DNA of 14,053 bases from the NCBI GenBank assembly GCA_025455505.1, contig JALOMK010000115.1, forward strand, positions 1 through 14,053, read 5' to 3'. This stretch comes from Bacteroidales bacterium (GTDB lineage Bacteria; Bacteroidota; Bacteroidia; Bacteroidales; VadinHA17). Both the position numbers and the translations under genes were made by a program. The notes under the pieces are model-generated. The model was given only the letters and a program-made list of their open reading frames with translations. It did not search any database and was not told the origin of the DNA. This document shows, piece after piece, positions 1 to 6,994 of this stretch. The first letter of the stretch is position 1. Each line of letters opens with the position of its first letter.

Positions 1-698
1 AGATGCTTTTTCAGTTCGCCGTTGATATCTTCGCTGCCGATAATGATCCCGTCAGAATACTTGATAGCAAGTTTTGACACATTTACAAAATCAGGAGTCT
101 TAACAAGCTTAAGGTTATCCCCGTCTATCCCGTCGAAACGCAGTTTGTCAGCGAATGTAGTTCTAAACGGTATTTTAAAATCATTATTGTAAACGGAATA
201 GATAATCTTATAGTTATTGAAAAGGGGGTCATCGTGATAAATGCTCCTGAGGTAAACAGGGACAAGAGCCGTCATCCAGCCGTGGCAATGAACGATGTCA
301 GGCGCCCACCTCCGCTTCTTGACTGTCTCTATCACCCCCCGCGCGAAAAAAAGAGCCCTCTCGTCATTATCCTCGAATTCCCTGCCCGATGAATCGCTGA
401 CTATATGTTTTCTCTGGAAATAGTCGTCGTTGTCGATGAAGTAGACCTGCATGCGTGCAGACTGTATCGAAGCCACTTTTATTATGAGAGGATGATCGGT
501 GTCGTCGATTATAAGGTTCATGCCCGAAAGCCTGATAACCTCGTGAAGCTGGTTCCTCCTTTCGTTTATGCAACCGTAGCGCGGCATGAATGTCCTGATC
601 TCCTTGCCCCTGTCCTGTATTCCGATCCTCGACAACTTTGTCTCTGCCAGATAGGGAGTGATCTCCTGCGAAATGAACAAAACCTTTTTGTTTTCCAT
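1..698 (-). CDS. Glycogen/starch synthase-like GT5 domain protein (glgA-like), partial at the left edge
   Basis: The reading frame is open from an ATG at 698 down to the window edge, giving 232 residues; the C-terminus lies outside. The fold-start segment KKVLFISQEITPYL (5-18), EIRTFMPRYG (33-42), the long conserved stretch around 46-98, and the DIVHCHGWMTA segment (134-144, the HDWH-like site of GT5 enzymes) identify the N-terminal domain of the GT5 glycogen/starch synthase family. From memory, Bacteroidota homologues beside panC are short, about 270 residues, and lack the C-terminal Rossmann domain, so some 40 residues are probably missing here. The GT5 ADP-glucose motif KxGGL is absent: the position reads ETKLSRIG (19-26). 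Real glycogen synthase activity is therefore doubtful, and a substrate-sensing or other glycosyltransferase role is possible. It is divergent from panC and has its own -7 element at 742-735. The family is clear; the function is not. Confidence 0.85.
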   Translation of the reverse strand, partial: MENKKVLFISQEITPYLAETKLSRIGIQDRGKEIRTFMPRYGCINERRNQLHEVIRLSGMNLIIDDTDHPLIIKVASIQSARMQVYFIDNDDYFQRKHIVSDSSGREFEDNDERALFFARGVIETVKKRRWAPDIVHCHGWMTALVPVYLRSIYHDDPLFNNYKIIYSVYNNDFKIPFRTTFADKLRFDGIDGDNLKLVKTPDFVNVSKLAIKYSDGIIIGSEDINGELKKH

Positions 699-734
699 TA
701 ACCTGTCTGGATATACTACCGCGATAATGACCTG

Positions 735-742
735 CAAAGATA
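735..742 (-). promoter_or_regulatory. Putative -7 element (TATCTTTG) for the glgA-like gene
   Basis: Read on the minus strand the bases are TATCTTTG, a perfect match to the Bacteroidota TAnnTTTG -7 consensus. It lies 36 bp before the ATG at 698, which predicts a leader of about 30 nt. The DNA just upstream (743-768) is almost pure A/T, but no clear TTG -33 box is visible. This is motif matching only. Confidence 0.5.
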
Positions 743-826
743 ATAAAAAAAAATATCATTATAAAAAAGCGGTTTGCCGTCTTCCGCTCACACAGGCTTT
801 AAAAACCATCCTGAATAAAATTCAAT

Positions 827-834
827 TACCTTTG
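827..834 (+). promoter_or_regulatory. Putative -7 element (TACCTTTG) for panC
   Basis: TACCTTTG matches the Bacteroidota TAnnTTTG consensus and lies 19 bp before the panC ATG at 854, so the leader would be only about 13-15 nt and A-rich (AAATAACAACA), without a Shine-Dalgarno sequence. No good -33 TTG is present at the usual distance. The 155-bp gap 699-853 holds this element, the divergent one at 735-742 and an A/T-rich block, and nothing else I can name. Confidence 0.5.
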
Positions 835-853
835 AAAGTGTTAAATAACAACA

Positions 854-1711
854 ATGAAGGTTTCTGTAACAGTTAAGGAGCTGCATGAGGCAATCAGTGC
901 AGCCGGAGAGGTTCCCGTCGGCTTTGTCCCCACAATGGGAGCCCTTCACCGGGGCCATCTCTCCCTTGTAATGAAAGCGCTCGACGAATCGCCCCTGGTT
1001 GTTGTAAGCATTTTTGTGAATCCCACCCAGTTCAACGACACTAAGGATCTCGAAAAATATCCACGCACACCTGCCGGCGACCTGGCAATGCTTCGGGAGA
1101 TTCTAAGGCCGTCCGACATTGTTTTCATGCCCGGGGAAAAGGAAATTTACCCGGAGAAGGACACGAGGACCTTCAGCTTCGGTAACCTCGACAGGGTAAT
1201 GGAAGCACTGCACCGCCCCGGCCATTTCAACGGAGTTGCCCAGGTCGTCAGCAGGCTTTTTGAAATAGTGGGCCCCTCAGTCGCATATTTCGGACAGAAG
1301 GATTTCCAGCAGCTTGCAGTAATAAGGGAACTCGTACGGCAGACCGGCAGCGCAATTAAAATTGTTGCATGCCCCATTGTAAGGGAAAGCGACGGTCTTG
1401 CGATGAGCAGCCGCAATGTGCTGCTCGAACCCGGGATCAGGAAAAATGCATCCTCGATCTTCAGGGCGCTCAGCGAGGCCTCAACGATGCTCAGCCGTTG
1501 CGACATTCCCGAAATAAGGCAGTATGTGGCAGGATGCATTAACAGCCTGCCGGGATTCGCACTCGAATACTTCGAGATAGCCGATGAAAAAGAACTTATT
1601 CCGGCAGTCTCAGGGAGCGAAATCATCAGCGGAAGAAAATATTTCTGCTGCATCGCCGTAAGGGCAGGAAGCGTTCGCCTAATAGATAATATGGAAATGC
1701 GGTTGGACTGA
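854..1711 (+). CDS. panC: Pantothenate synthetase (pantoate--beta-alanine ligase)
   Basis: A cytoplasmic enzyme that joins pantoate and beta-alanine with ATP to form pantothenate, the precursor of coenzyme A. Its 285 residues are the normal family length. The nucleotidyltransferase HIGH-type motif is in PTMGALHRGH (26-35), followed by SIFVNPTQF, the pantoate/ATP site region HRPGHFNGV, YFGQKDFQQ, and the ESDGLAMSSRN segment carrying the KMSKS-like loop. All the expected active-site blocks are present. The start is the ATG right after a short A-rich leader and matches the usual N-terminal strand. It is followed after 51 bp by panD, which supplies beta-alanine, so the two genes cover consecutive steps; panD also appears to have its own promoter overlapping the panC 3' end. 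Confidence 0.97.
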   Translation: MKVSVTVKELHEAISAAGEVPVGFVPTMGALHRGHLSLVMKALDESPLVVVSIFVNPTQFNDTKDLEKYPRTPAGDLAMLREILRPSDIVFMPGEKEIYPEKDTRTFSFGNLDRVMEALHRPGHFNGVAQVVSRLFEIVGPSVAYFGQKDFQQLAVIRELVRQTGSAIKIVACPIVRESDGLAMSSRNVLLEPGIRKNASSIFRALSEASTMLSRCDIPEIRQYVAGCINSLPGFALEYFEIADEKELIPAVSGSEIISGRKYFCCIAVRAGSVRLIDNMEMRLD

Positions 1712-1733
1712 ATCGAAAGGTTGCTTACCTTTG
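1703..1733 (+). promoter_or_regulatory. Putative panD promoter (TTG - 20 bp - TACCTTTG)
   Basis: TTG at 1703-1705 and TACCTTTG at 1726-1733 are separated by 20 bp, fitting the Bacteroidota -33/-7 arrangement. The -33 box lies within the last codons of panC. It predicts transcription from about 1739 and a leader of about 25 nt before the panD ATG at 1763. The -7 octamer is identical to the one before panC. Confidence 0.5.
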
Positions 1734-1762
1734 TGCTTTGAATAAAAAGGCAATACACAGCG

Positions 1763-2113
1763 ATGTTCATAGAAGTGCTCAAATCTAAAATTCACAGGGC
1801 CACAATAACAGGGGCCAATCTAAACTATATCGGCAGCATATCGATAGATGAGGATCTAATGGATGCTGCAAACCTCATCGAAAACGAGAAAGTTCAGGTG
1901 CTTAACCTGAATAACGGCGAGCGGCTCGAAACCTACGTAATTAAAGGCGGGAGGGGCTCGGGGGCCATAGAACTTAACGGCGCTGCTGCCCGCAAGGTGC
2001 TGCCGGGTGATCCTGTCATTATTATGTCATTTGCAATGATGGAAGCCGGTGAGGCAGGGAAATTCAAACCGGCGCTCGTATTTCCCGATACAAACACAAA
2101 CAAACTGATCTGA
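1763..2113 (+). CDS. panD: Aspartate 1-decarboxylase precursor
   Basis: A pyruvoyl-dependent enzyme that decarboxylates L-aspartate to beta-alanine for pantothenate synthesis. The proenzyme (116 residues, normal length) cleaves itself between Gly24 and Ser25 in NYIGSISID, and Ser25 becomes the pyruvoyl group. Other family active-site residues are in place: Lys9 and His11 in LKSKIHRA, Tyr22, and Arg54 and Tyr58 in [25 protein letters not shown] (71-89) is the typical C-terminal half. It sits 51 bp after panC and ends 2 bp before the next gene, so panD and the UPF0104 gene are probably co-transcribed. Some bacteria need a separate maturation factor (PanZ/PanM); none is visible here. Confidence 0.97.
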   Translation: MFIEVLKSKIHRATITGANLNYIGSISIDEDLMDAANLIENEKVQVLNLNNGERLETYVIKGGRGSGAIELNGAAARKVLPGDPVIIMSFAMMEAGEAGKFKPALVFPDTNTNKLI

Positions 2114-2115
2114 CC

Positions 2116-3138
2116 TTGAAAAAGGGAGTTATCCAGGCGCTTAAATTCACCGGTTTTCTCGTAGCCGGACTTCTTCTTCTCTGGCTTGCATTCCGGAAGA
2201 CTGACTTCTCGAAACTTGCAGGGGAACTCCGCGAGGCTGATTACTCGTGGCTGCTGCTTTCAATAGTTTTCGGGCTTCTTGCCTTTGTGAGCCGTGCGCG
2301 CCGGTGGATCATACTCGTCAACCCCCTCGGCTACAACCCCTCCCTTAAAAACTCCTTCTTCGCGCTCATGACCGGATACCTTGCAAACATCGCCCTGCCC
2401 AGGCTAGGCGAGCTTACAAGGTGCGTTGCCCTCGGGAAAAAGGAAAAGATCCCCGTCGACCAGCTTGTCGGAACAGTTGTCGCCGAACGCACAGTCGACT
2501 TCCTTTCGCTCCTCTTCATTTTGCTCATACTCCTTTTCACAAACAGCGGTGAAATAGGCCTCTTCCTGAAGGAATTCATACTTATTCCCTTGCAGGACAA
2601 GGCCGGGGAACTCTTCGGGGCCACCTGGATATTATGGGCAATTCTCGCTGCTGCCGGTTTTGCAATCCTGATTGTCATCTACAGCTACAGGCACAGCCTC
2701 AGGAAAATAAGACTCTTTGCAAAATTCTTCGACCTCTCCAAAGGCATACTCAACGGCCTGAAGACCATCACTAACCTTAAAAGAAAACGGGAGTTCATTT
2801 TCCATACAGTATTCATCTGGATGAATTATATAATGATGACATGGGTGGTCGTATTCTCGCTCGAGGCCACCTCGCACCTTAACTTCGGCGACAGCATCTT
2901 CCTCCTTGTAATCGGCGGACTTGCCATGTCGGCACCCGTGCAGAGCGGCCTGGGGGTATTCCATTACACGATTTCACAGGGACTGCTGATAGTGAAGGGA
3001 ATACCTCTCGAAGACGGCCTTGCCTATGCCCTGCTCACCCATGAATCACAACTCTTGTTCGTTGCAATTGTCGGCACTATATCATTCTACATGATATTCA
3101 GGCGCCGCGGCAAAGGGGAGGAACAGAAAGATGCCTAA
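2116..3138 (+). CDS. Integral membrane protein of the UPF0104 / lysylphosphatidylglycerol synthase TM family
   Basis: A 340-residue protein with about eight predicted hydrophobic helices: roughly 11-27, 43-68, 80-95, 126-144, 168-188, 228-248, 258-280 and 305-326. Family landmarks are SRARRW (59-64), ALPRLGELTR (93-102) and AERTVDF (123-129). It resembles only the membrane (flippase-like) half of MprF; the cytoplasmic aminoacyl-transferase domain is absent, so lysyl-lipid synthesis should not be assumed. Lipid transport is a family-based guess. The start is TTG at 2116, 2 bp after the panD stop. No ATG fits: the next in-frame Met is Met85, which would remove the first two membrane segments. 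The 3' end overlaps radA by 8 bp, suggesting translational coupling. Confidence 0.88.
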   Translation: MKKGVIQALKFTGFLVAGLLLLWLAFRKTDFSKLAGELREADYSWLLLSIVFGLLAFVSRARRWIILVNPLGYNPSLKNSFFALMTGYLANIALPRLGELTRCVALGKKEKIPVDQLVGTVVAERTVDFLSLLFILLILLFTNSGEIGLFLKEFILIPLQDKAGELFGATWILWAILAAAGFAILIVIYSYRHSLRKIRLFAKFFDLSKGILNGLKTITNLKRKREFIFHTVFIWMNYIMMTWVVVFSLEATSHLNFGDSIFLLVIGGLAMSAPVQSGLGVFHYTISQGLLIVKGIPLEDGLAYALLTHESQLLFVAIVGTISFYMIFRRRGKGEEQKDA

Positions 3139-4492
3139 AACGAAAACTGTATTCGTTTGCCAGAACTGCGGGGCAGAATCGGCGAAATGGATAGGTCACT
3201 GCCCTGCCTGCCATGAATGGAATACCTACCACGAGGAGGTAATGGCGCCTGCATCCCAGTCGAACGGCTACGACCCGCTGCAGGGAGAGAAAAGAAAACC
3301 TGTGCTTCTCGATGAGGTCAGCTCATCTGAATTCCCGAGGAGGGCATCGGGCCTTAACGAAGTCGACAGGATACTCGGCGGGGGAATTGTCAGCGGCTCG
3401 CTTATACTGCTGGGCGGAGAGCCCGGGGTGGGAAAATCAACCCTGGCCCTGCAGCTTGCCCTGGCATTGAAAGACAAAAAAATACTATACATTTCCGGCG
3501 AGGAAAGCGAGGAACAGATAAGCATGAGGGCCGGGCGCATGAAGGCATCGAATCCTTTATGCTACGTGCTCAGCGAGACAATTCTCGAGACAATACTCAC
3601 GCATGCAGGCAGCATCAGGCCCGACCTGCTTATAATAGATTCAATACAGACAGTCAGCACCGGACTAATCGAATCATCAGCCGGCTCGGTGTCGCAGGTG
3701 AGGGAATGCGCTGCAAGGCTCCTGAAATATTCAAAGCTTACGGGAGTGCCGGTGTTCCTTATCGGCCATATCACAAAGGATGGCACCCTCGCAGGACCGA
3801 AGGTGCTCGAACATATTGTTGATGTCGTACTCTATTTCGAAGGCGACAACAACCATGTTTACAGGATCCTGCGCTCAGTCAAGAACCGCTTCGGATCGAC
3901 TTCCGAAATAGGGATCTTCGAGATGATCGACAAGGGGCTCCGCGAGGTGAAGAACCCTTCCGAGATGTTCCTTAACCAGCACGACGATTCACTCAGCGGC
4001 ATAGCAGTTGCCGCAACAATCGACGGGCTGAGGCCTTTTCTGATAGAGACCCAGGCGCTTGTAAGCAGCGCTGTCTATGGCACTCCCCAGCGTTCTTCAA
4101 CGGGCTATGACATAAAAAGGCTGAATATGCTGCTGGCGGTGCTCGAAAAGAGAGCCGGCTTCAAACTCGGTGTTAAGGATGTGTTTCTTAATATCGCCGG
4201 CGGAATAAAGGTCAGCGACCCGGCCATCGACCTTGCAATAATCGCCGCAGTGTTATCGTCAAACCTCGACATTCCCCTTGGCCGCGAAAGCTGTTTCTCA
4301 GGCGAGATAGGGCTTTCGGGTGAAATCAGGCCGGTTTCGCGGGCAGAGCAGCGCATACGCGAAGCAGCCAAAATGGGCTTCGGGAAAATCTACATATCGG
4401 CTTTCCACAGGAATCTGTCTGTCAGGGACAGCGGCATCGAAGTAATAAAGGCAGGTAAGATCGAAAATCTCGTCCGCGCCCTCTTCTCCTGA
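3131..4492 (+). CDS. radA: DNA repair protein RadA (Sms)
   Basis: A RecA-like ATPase that helps process recombination intermediates, driving branch migration and DNA unwinding at D-loops. At 453 residues it has standard length, with the full domain order: an N-terminal zinc finger with Cys10, Cys13, Cys24 and Cys27; Walker A GGEPGVGKST (95-104, Lys102); Walker B LLIIDSIQT (166-174); the RadA-specific KNRFG motif (250-254); and a C-terminal Lon-protease-like domain containing GTPQRSSTGYD and the region ending SGEIGLSGEIRPV. The ATG lies inside the last codons of the upstream membrane protein gene in another frame, an 8-bp overlap, so expression is probably coupled to it. It converges with the PBP gene 42 bp downstream. 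Confidence 0.97.
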   Translation: MPKTKTVFVCQNCGAESAKWIGHCPACHEWNTYHEEVMAPASQSNGYDPLQGEKRKPVLLDEVSSSEFPRRASGLNEVDRILGGGIVSGSLILLGGEPGVGKSTLALQLALALKDKKILYISGEESEEQISMRAGRMKASNPLCYVLSETILETILTHAGSIRPDLLIIDSIQTVSTGLIESSAGSVSQVRECAARLLKYSKLTGVPVFLIGHITKDGTLAGPKVLEHIVDVVLYFEGDNNHVYRILRSVKNRFGSTSEIGIFEMIDKGLREVKNPSEMFLNQHDDSLSGIAVAATIDGLRPFLIETQALVSSAVYGTPQRSSTGYDIKRLNMLLAVLEKRAGFKLGVKDVFLNIAGGIKVSDPAIDLAIIAAVLSSNLDIPLGRESCFSGEIGLSGEIRPVSRAEQRIREAAKMGFGKIYISAFHRNLSVRDSGIEVIKAGKIENLVRALFS

Positions 4493-4501
4493 CTTACCTC
4501 C

Positions 4502-4529
4502 CGTTCGTCGTTTGTCATTTGCCGTGCGT
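4502..4529. repeat. Four degenerate heptamer tandem repeats between convergent genes
   Basis: The gap between radA and the PBP gene contains CGTTCGT, CGTTTGT, CATTTGC and CGTGCGT directly end to end, a 28-bp array of consensus CGTTYGT (ACRAACG on the other strand). Each unit differs from the consensus at one to three positions at most. No hairpin terminator is visible in the 42-bp gap, so this array is its only structure. Confidence 0.55.
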
Positions 4530-4534
4530 CCCTT

Positions 4535-6880
4535 TTAGTATCGCTCCCGGCTGTAACCGCTGCGTCTGATCCTTTCCCTCTCGGCCTTTTCGCAGTCAAG
4601 CTCAACGGAGAAATTGTCGGGCCTTTCAAACTCATCGGTCTCCATGATGCCGAGGTGCGGATCGTCATATACCTTCCTCAGGAATATTGCCATAATAGGC
4701 AGGGCCATATTTGCTCCCTGCCCGTCGGCAAGAGTTTCAAAATGTATAGACTGGTCCTCCCAGCCGCTCCAGACTCCTCCCACGAGGTTGGGGGTTACTC
4801 CCATGAACCATCCGTTCGAATGGTTCTGCGTGGTCCCGGTCTTTCCGCCTATCTGGTTTCTCAGCTTGTAGGTCTCGCCCCTCAGCCTCATCGCGGTACC
4901 CTTCAGGACAACGTTCTGCAAAAGGTTCAGCATGAGATAGGCCTGCTGCTCGGTAAGGGCCTCTTCTATTTTTGTTGAAAATGAGCCTATTGTATTACCG
5001 TTCTTGTCTTCGATGCGCGTCACATACATAGGCCTCATATAAACTCCCTTGTTGGCAAAGGTCCCATAGGCACCCACCATTTCCTCAAGCTTGATGTCGG
5101 AGGTGCCAAGGAAAATCGACACCACCGGGTCGATGTAACTCCTTATACCCATCTTCTTCATCAGGTCAGTGACCGCAGAAGGCTTGAACTGCTGCATCAG
5201 CCATGCTGAAACGTAATTCTCCGATTGTGCAAGACCCCAGGCCAGGGTAACCATCTTCCCGTGGTAATCCTTCGGACCCGAGCTCCTCGGCGACCATGTC
5301 GTGTCGTTATCCTCAAAGGTTCTCGGTATATTTTCAACTTTTGTGCACGGCGAATAGCCGTTCTGCATTGCAACCGTGTACAGGAAGGGCTTTATCGTGC
5401 TGCCAACCTGCCTCTTCTGCTGGGTGATGCCGTCATACTTGAAATACCTGAAGTCGGGGCCCCCCACATAGGCTTTAACGTGTCCGGTGTGAGGATTCTC
5501 AACCATGAATGAAGACCTTACAAAATACTTATAGTGCCTTATTGAATCCATCGGCGTGAGAACAGTGTCGCGTTCTCCCTTCCAGGTGAAAACCTTCATC
5601 CTGACGGGAGTGTTGAAGGCAAGCATTATCGAGTCCTCCGGGATGCCTGCGCGCGACATCGAGCGGTACCTGTCGGTACGCTCCACCGAGGTGGCCATGA
5701 TCTCATCAATCTCTTTCTTTGTCAGGTCGTCAGAGTAAGGTGGATTCCTGTAACCCCTCGCCCGCCTGTAAAAGTCGGGCTGCACCTCCTTTGAGAGATG
5801 CTCGCGAACCGCCTCCTCTGCATATTTCTGCATCCTCGAGTCGATTGTCGTGTATATCCTCAGCCCGTCCTTGTATATGTTATACGGAGTCCCGTCAGGC
5901 TTCCTGTTCTTGTTGCACCATCCGTAAAGCGGATTGTTCTCCCACTCCCACAGTGCATCATCATAGGATGCCTGTGTGCGGTACTTGTTCCTGTCAGGCT
6001 CCGGCCTCGTCATTGTATTTGCCAGGTACTGCCTGAGATATGTGGCGGGTCCCGTGTTATGATCCTCGATGCGGAAATTCACCTCTATCGGCAGCTGCAT
6101 CAGCGAGTCGGCGTCCTGCTGTTTCAGGTAACCATACTTCGCCATCTGCGAAATAACAACGTTGCGCCTTGTAAGCATCAGGTTCGGGTTCCTGACAGGG
6201 TTGTAGCGTGTCGATGCCTTAAGCATGCCGATCAGCACCGCAGCCTGCTGTATGTTCAGCGAATCGGGAGTTGTGTTGAAATATACCTTTGCCGCCGACT
6301 TGATTCCCACTGCGTTGTAGCTGAAATCGAACTTGTTGAGATACATTGTTATGATCTCTTCCTTTGTGTAGCTCCTTTCGAGCTTCACGGCGGTCTGCCA
6401 CTCCTTGAACTTCGATACGCCGAGCCTGACCTTCTTCATCATGGGGCCTACGCGGGCCGTGTCGCGGGGATAGAGCTGCTTTGCCAGCTGCTGGGTGATT
6501 GTGCTGCCTCCCCCCGTGTTCTGTCCAAGAAGCATTGTCCTGATGGCTGCTCTTCCCAGCCCCCTTATGTCAATGCCCGAATGCCTGTAATAGCGTATGT
6601 CCTCCGTGGCGACAAGTGCGCTTACGAGCCAGGGGGAGATCTCCTCGTATTCAGTCCAGGTGAGGTTCTCGATGCTTATCTTTCCTAGCAGCACCCCATC
6701 CTGGGAGTAAACTTCGCCTGCAAGGTAATACTCAGGGTTTTCAAGCTCCCTGAAAGAAGGCATCGGGCCCAGTTTACCCTTGGAAATCAGAATAAAAAGC
6801 AGGATTACCAAAACCATGGGAGTTGCGAACAACGCCCAGAACCATATTATGTATTTCCTGTTGCCTGAATTGCCCGACAT
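4535..6880 (-). CDS. mrcA: Class A penicillin-binding protein 1A (transglycosylase/transpeptidase)
   Basis: A bifunctional murein synthase anchored in the inner membrane, polymerising glycan strands and cross-linking peptides in the periplasm. With the start at 6880 it has 781 residues. A short cytoplasmic tail is followed by one membrane helix (about 10-32), then the GT51 domain with catalytic Glu93 in ATEDIRYYRHSG and GGGSTITQQL (123-132). The transpeptidase domain has Ser494-x-x-Lys497 (GSTIKPF), SEN (553-555) and KTG (680-682). All catalytic motifs are intact. An in-frame TTG at 6901 would add seven residues, but it lies inside the -7 promoter element, so the ATG at 6880 is preferred. It is divergent from topA and converges on radA. 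The C-terminal tail is rich in Arg and Glu. Confidence 0.95.
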   Translation of the reverse strand: MSGNSGNRKYIIWFWALFATPMVLVILLFILISKGKLGPMPSFRELENPEYYLAGEVYSQDGVLLGKISIENLTWTEYEEISPWLVSALVATEDIRYYRHSGIDIRGLGRAAIRTMLLGQNTGGGSTITQQLAKQLYPRDTARVGPMMKKVRLGVSKFKEWQTAVKLERSYTKEEIITMYLNKFDFSYNAVGIKSAAKVYFNTTPDSLNIQQAAVLIGMLKASTRYNPVRNPNLMLTRRNVVISQMAKYGYLKQQDADSLMQLPIEVNFRIEDHNTGPATYLRQYLANTMTRPEPDRNKYRTQASYDDALWEWENNPLYGWCNKNRKPDGTPYNIYKDGLRIYTTIDSRMQKYAEEAVREHLSKEVQPDFYRRARGYRNPPYSDDLTKKEIDEIMATSVERTDRYRSMSRAGIPEDSIMLAFNTPVRMKVFTWKGERDTVLTPMDSIRHYKYFVRSSFMVENPHTGHVKAYVGGPDFRYFKYDGITQQKRQVGSTIKPFLYTVAMQNGYSPCTKVENIPRTFEDNDTTWSPRSSGPKDYHGKMVTLAWGLAQSENYVSAWLMQQFKPSAVTDLMKKMGIRSYIDPVVSIFLGTSDIKLEEMVGAYGTFANKGVYMRPMYVTRIEDKNGNTIGSFSTKIEEALTEQQAYLMLNLLQNVVLKGTAMRLRGETYKLRNQIGGKTGTTQNHSNGWFMGVTPNLVGGVWSGWEDQSIHFETLADGQGANMALPIMAIFLRKVYDDPHLGIMETDEFERPDNFSVELDCEKAERERIRRSGYSRERY

Positions 6881-6898
6881 TGTAATTGCAGTTTGGTC

Positions 6899-6906
6899 CA
6901 AAATTA
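6899..6906 (-). promoter_or_regulatory. Putative -7 element (TAATTTTG) for the PBP gene
   Basis: On the minus strand the bases are TAATTTTG, matching TAnnTTTG, 18 bp before the ATG at 6880. The predicted leader is about 12 nt. Because the alternative TTG start (6901-6899) falls inside this element, the site helps decide the start codon. No clear -33 TTG is seen. Confidence 0.5.
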
Positions 6907-6934
6907 GTAATTAATAAAGAATCTTAACGGTTTA

Positions 6935-6967
6935 TTTTGAAGTTTGGTACCTAATTGATTTACTTTG
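6935..6967 (+). promoter_or_regulatory. Putative topA promoter (TTTTG - 20 bp - TTACTTTG)
   Basis: TTTTG at 6935-6939 and TTACTTTG at 6960-6967 have the right spacing for the Bacteroidota -33/-7 pair, although the -7 box has T instead of A at its second base. It predicts a start near 6973 and a leader of about 22 nt. It shares the 114-bp gap with the divergent PBP promoter. Confidence 0.4.
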
Positions 6968-6994
6968 TCGAAAAAAAGTTAATAATCCCGATTG

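Noticed and set aside
768..788. Hairpin AGCGG...CCGCT followed by a T-run on the minus strand, resembling a terminator
   Set aside because: The stem is only 5 bp with an 11-nt loop, and no minus-strand gene ends there; the T-run is better explained as A/T-rich promoter DNA.
405..876. Two plus-strand open frames (405-701 and 658-876) upstream of panC
   Set aside because: They lie opposite the conserved glgA-like coding frame or in its promoter region, show no recognisable protein features, and the second overlaps the panC start.
1147..1782. A 211-codon minus-strand open frame
   Set aside because: It is antisense to panC, whose frame is fully conserved.
2116..3138. Annotation as a lysylphosphatidylglycerol synthase (MprF)
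   Set aside because: Only the membrane domain is present; the aminoacyl-transferase domain needed for lysyl transfer is missing.
5798..6688. A 296-codon plus-strand open frame
   Set aside because: It is antisense to the PBP glycosyltransferase domain, which has intact catalytic motifs; its cysteine-rich composition looks like a shadow frame.
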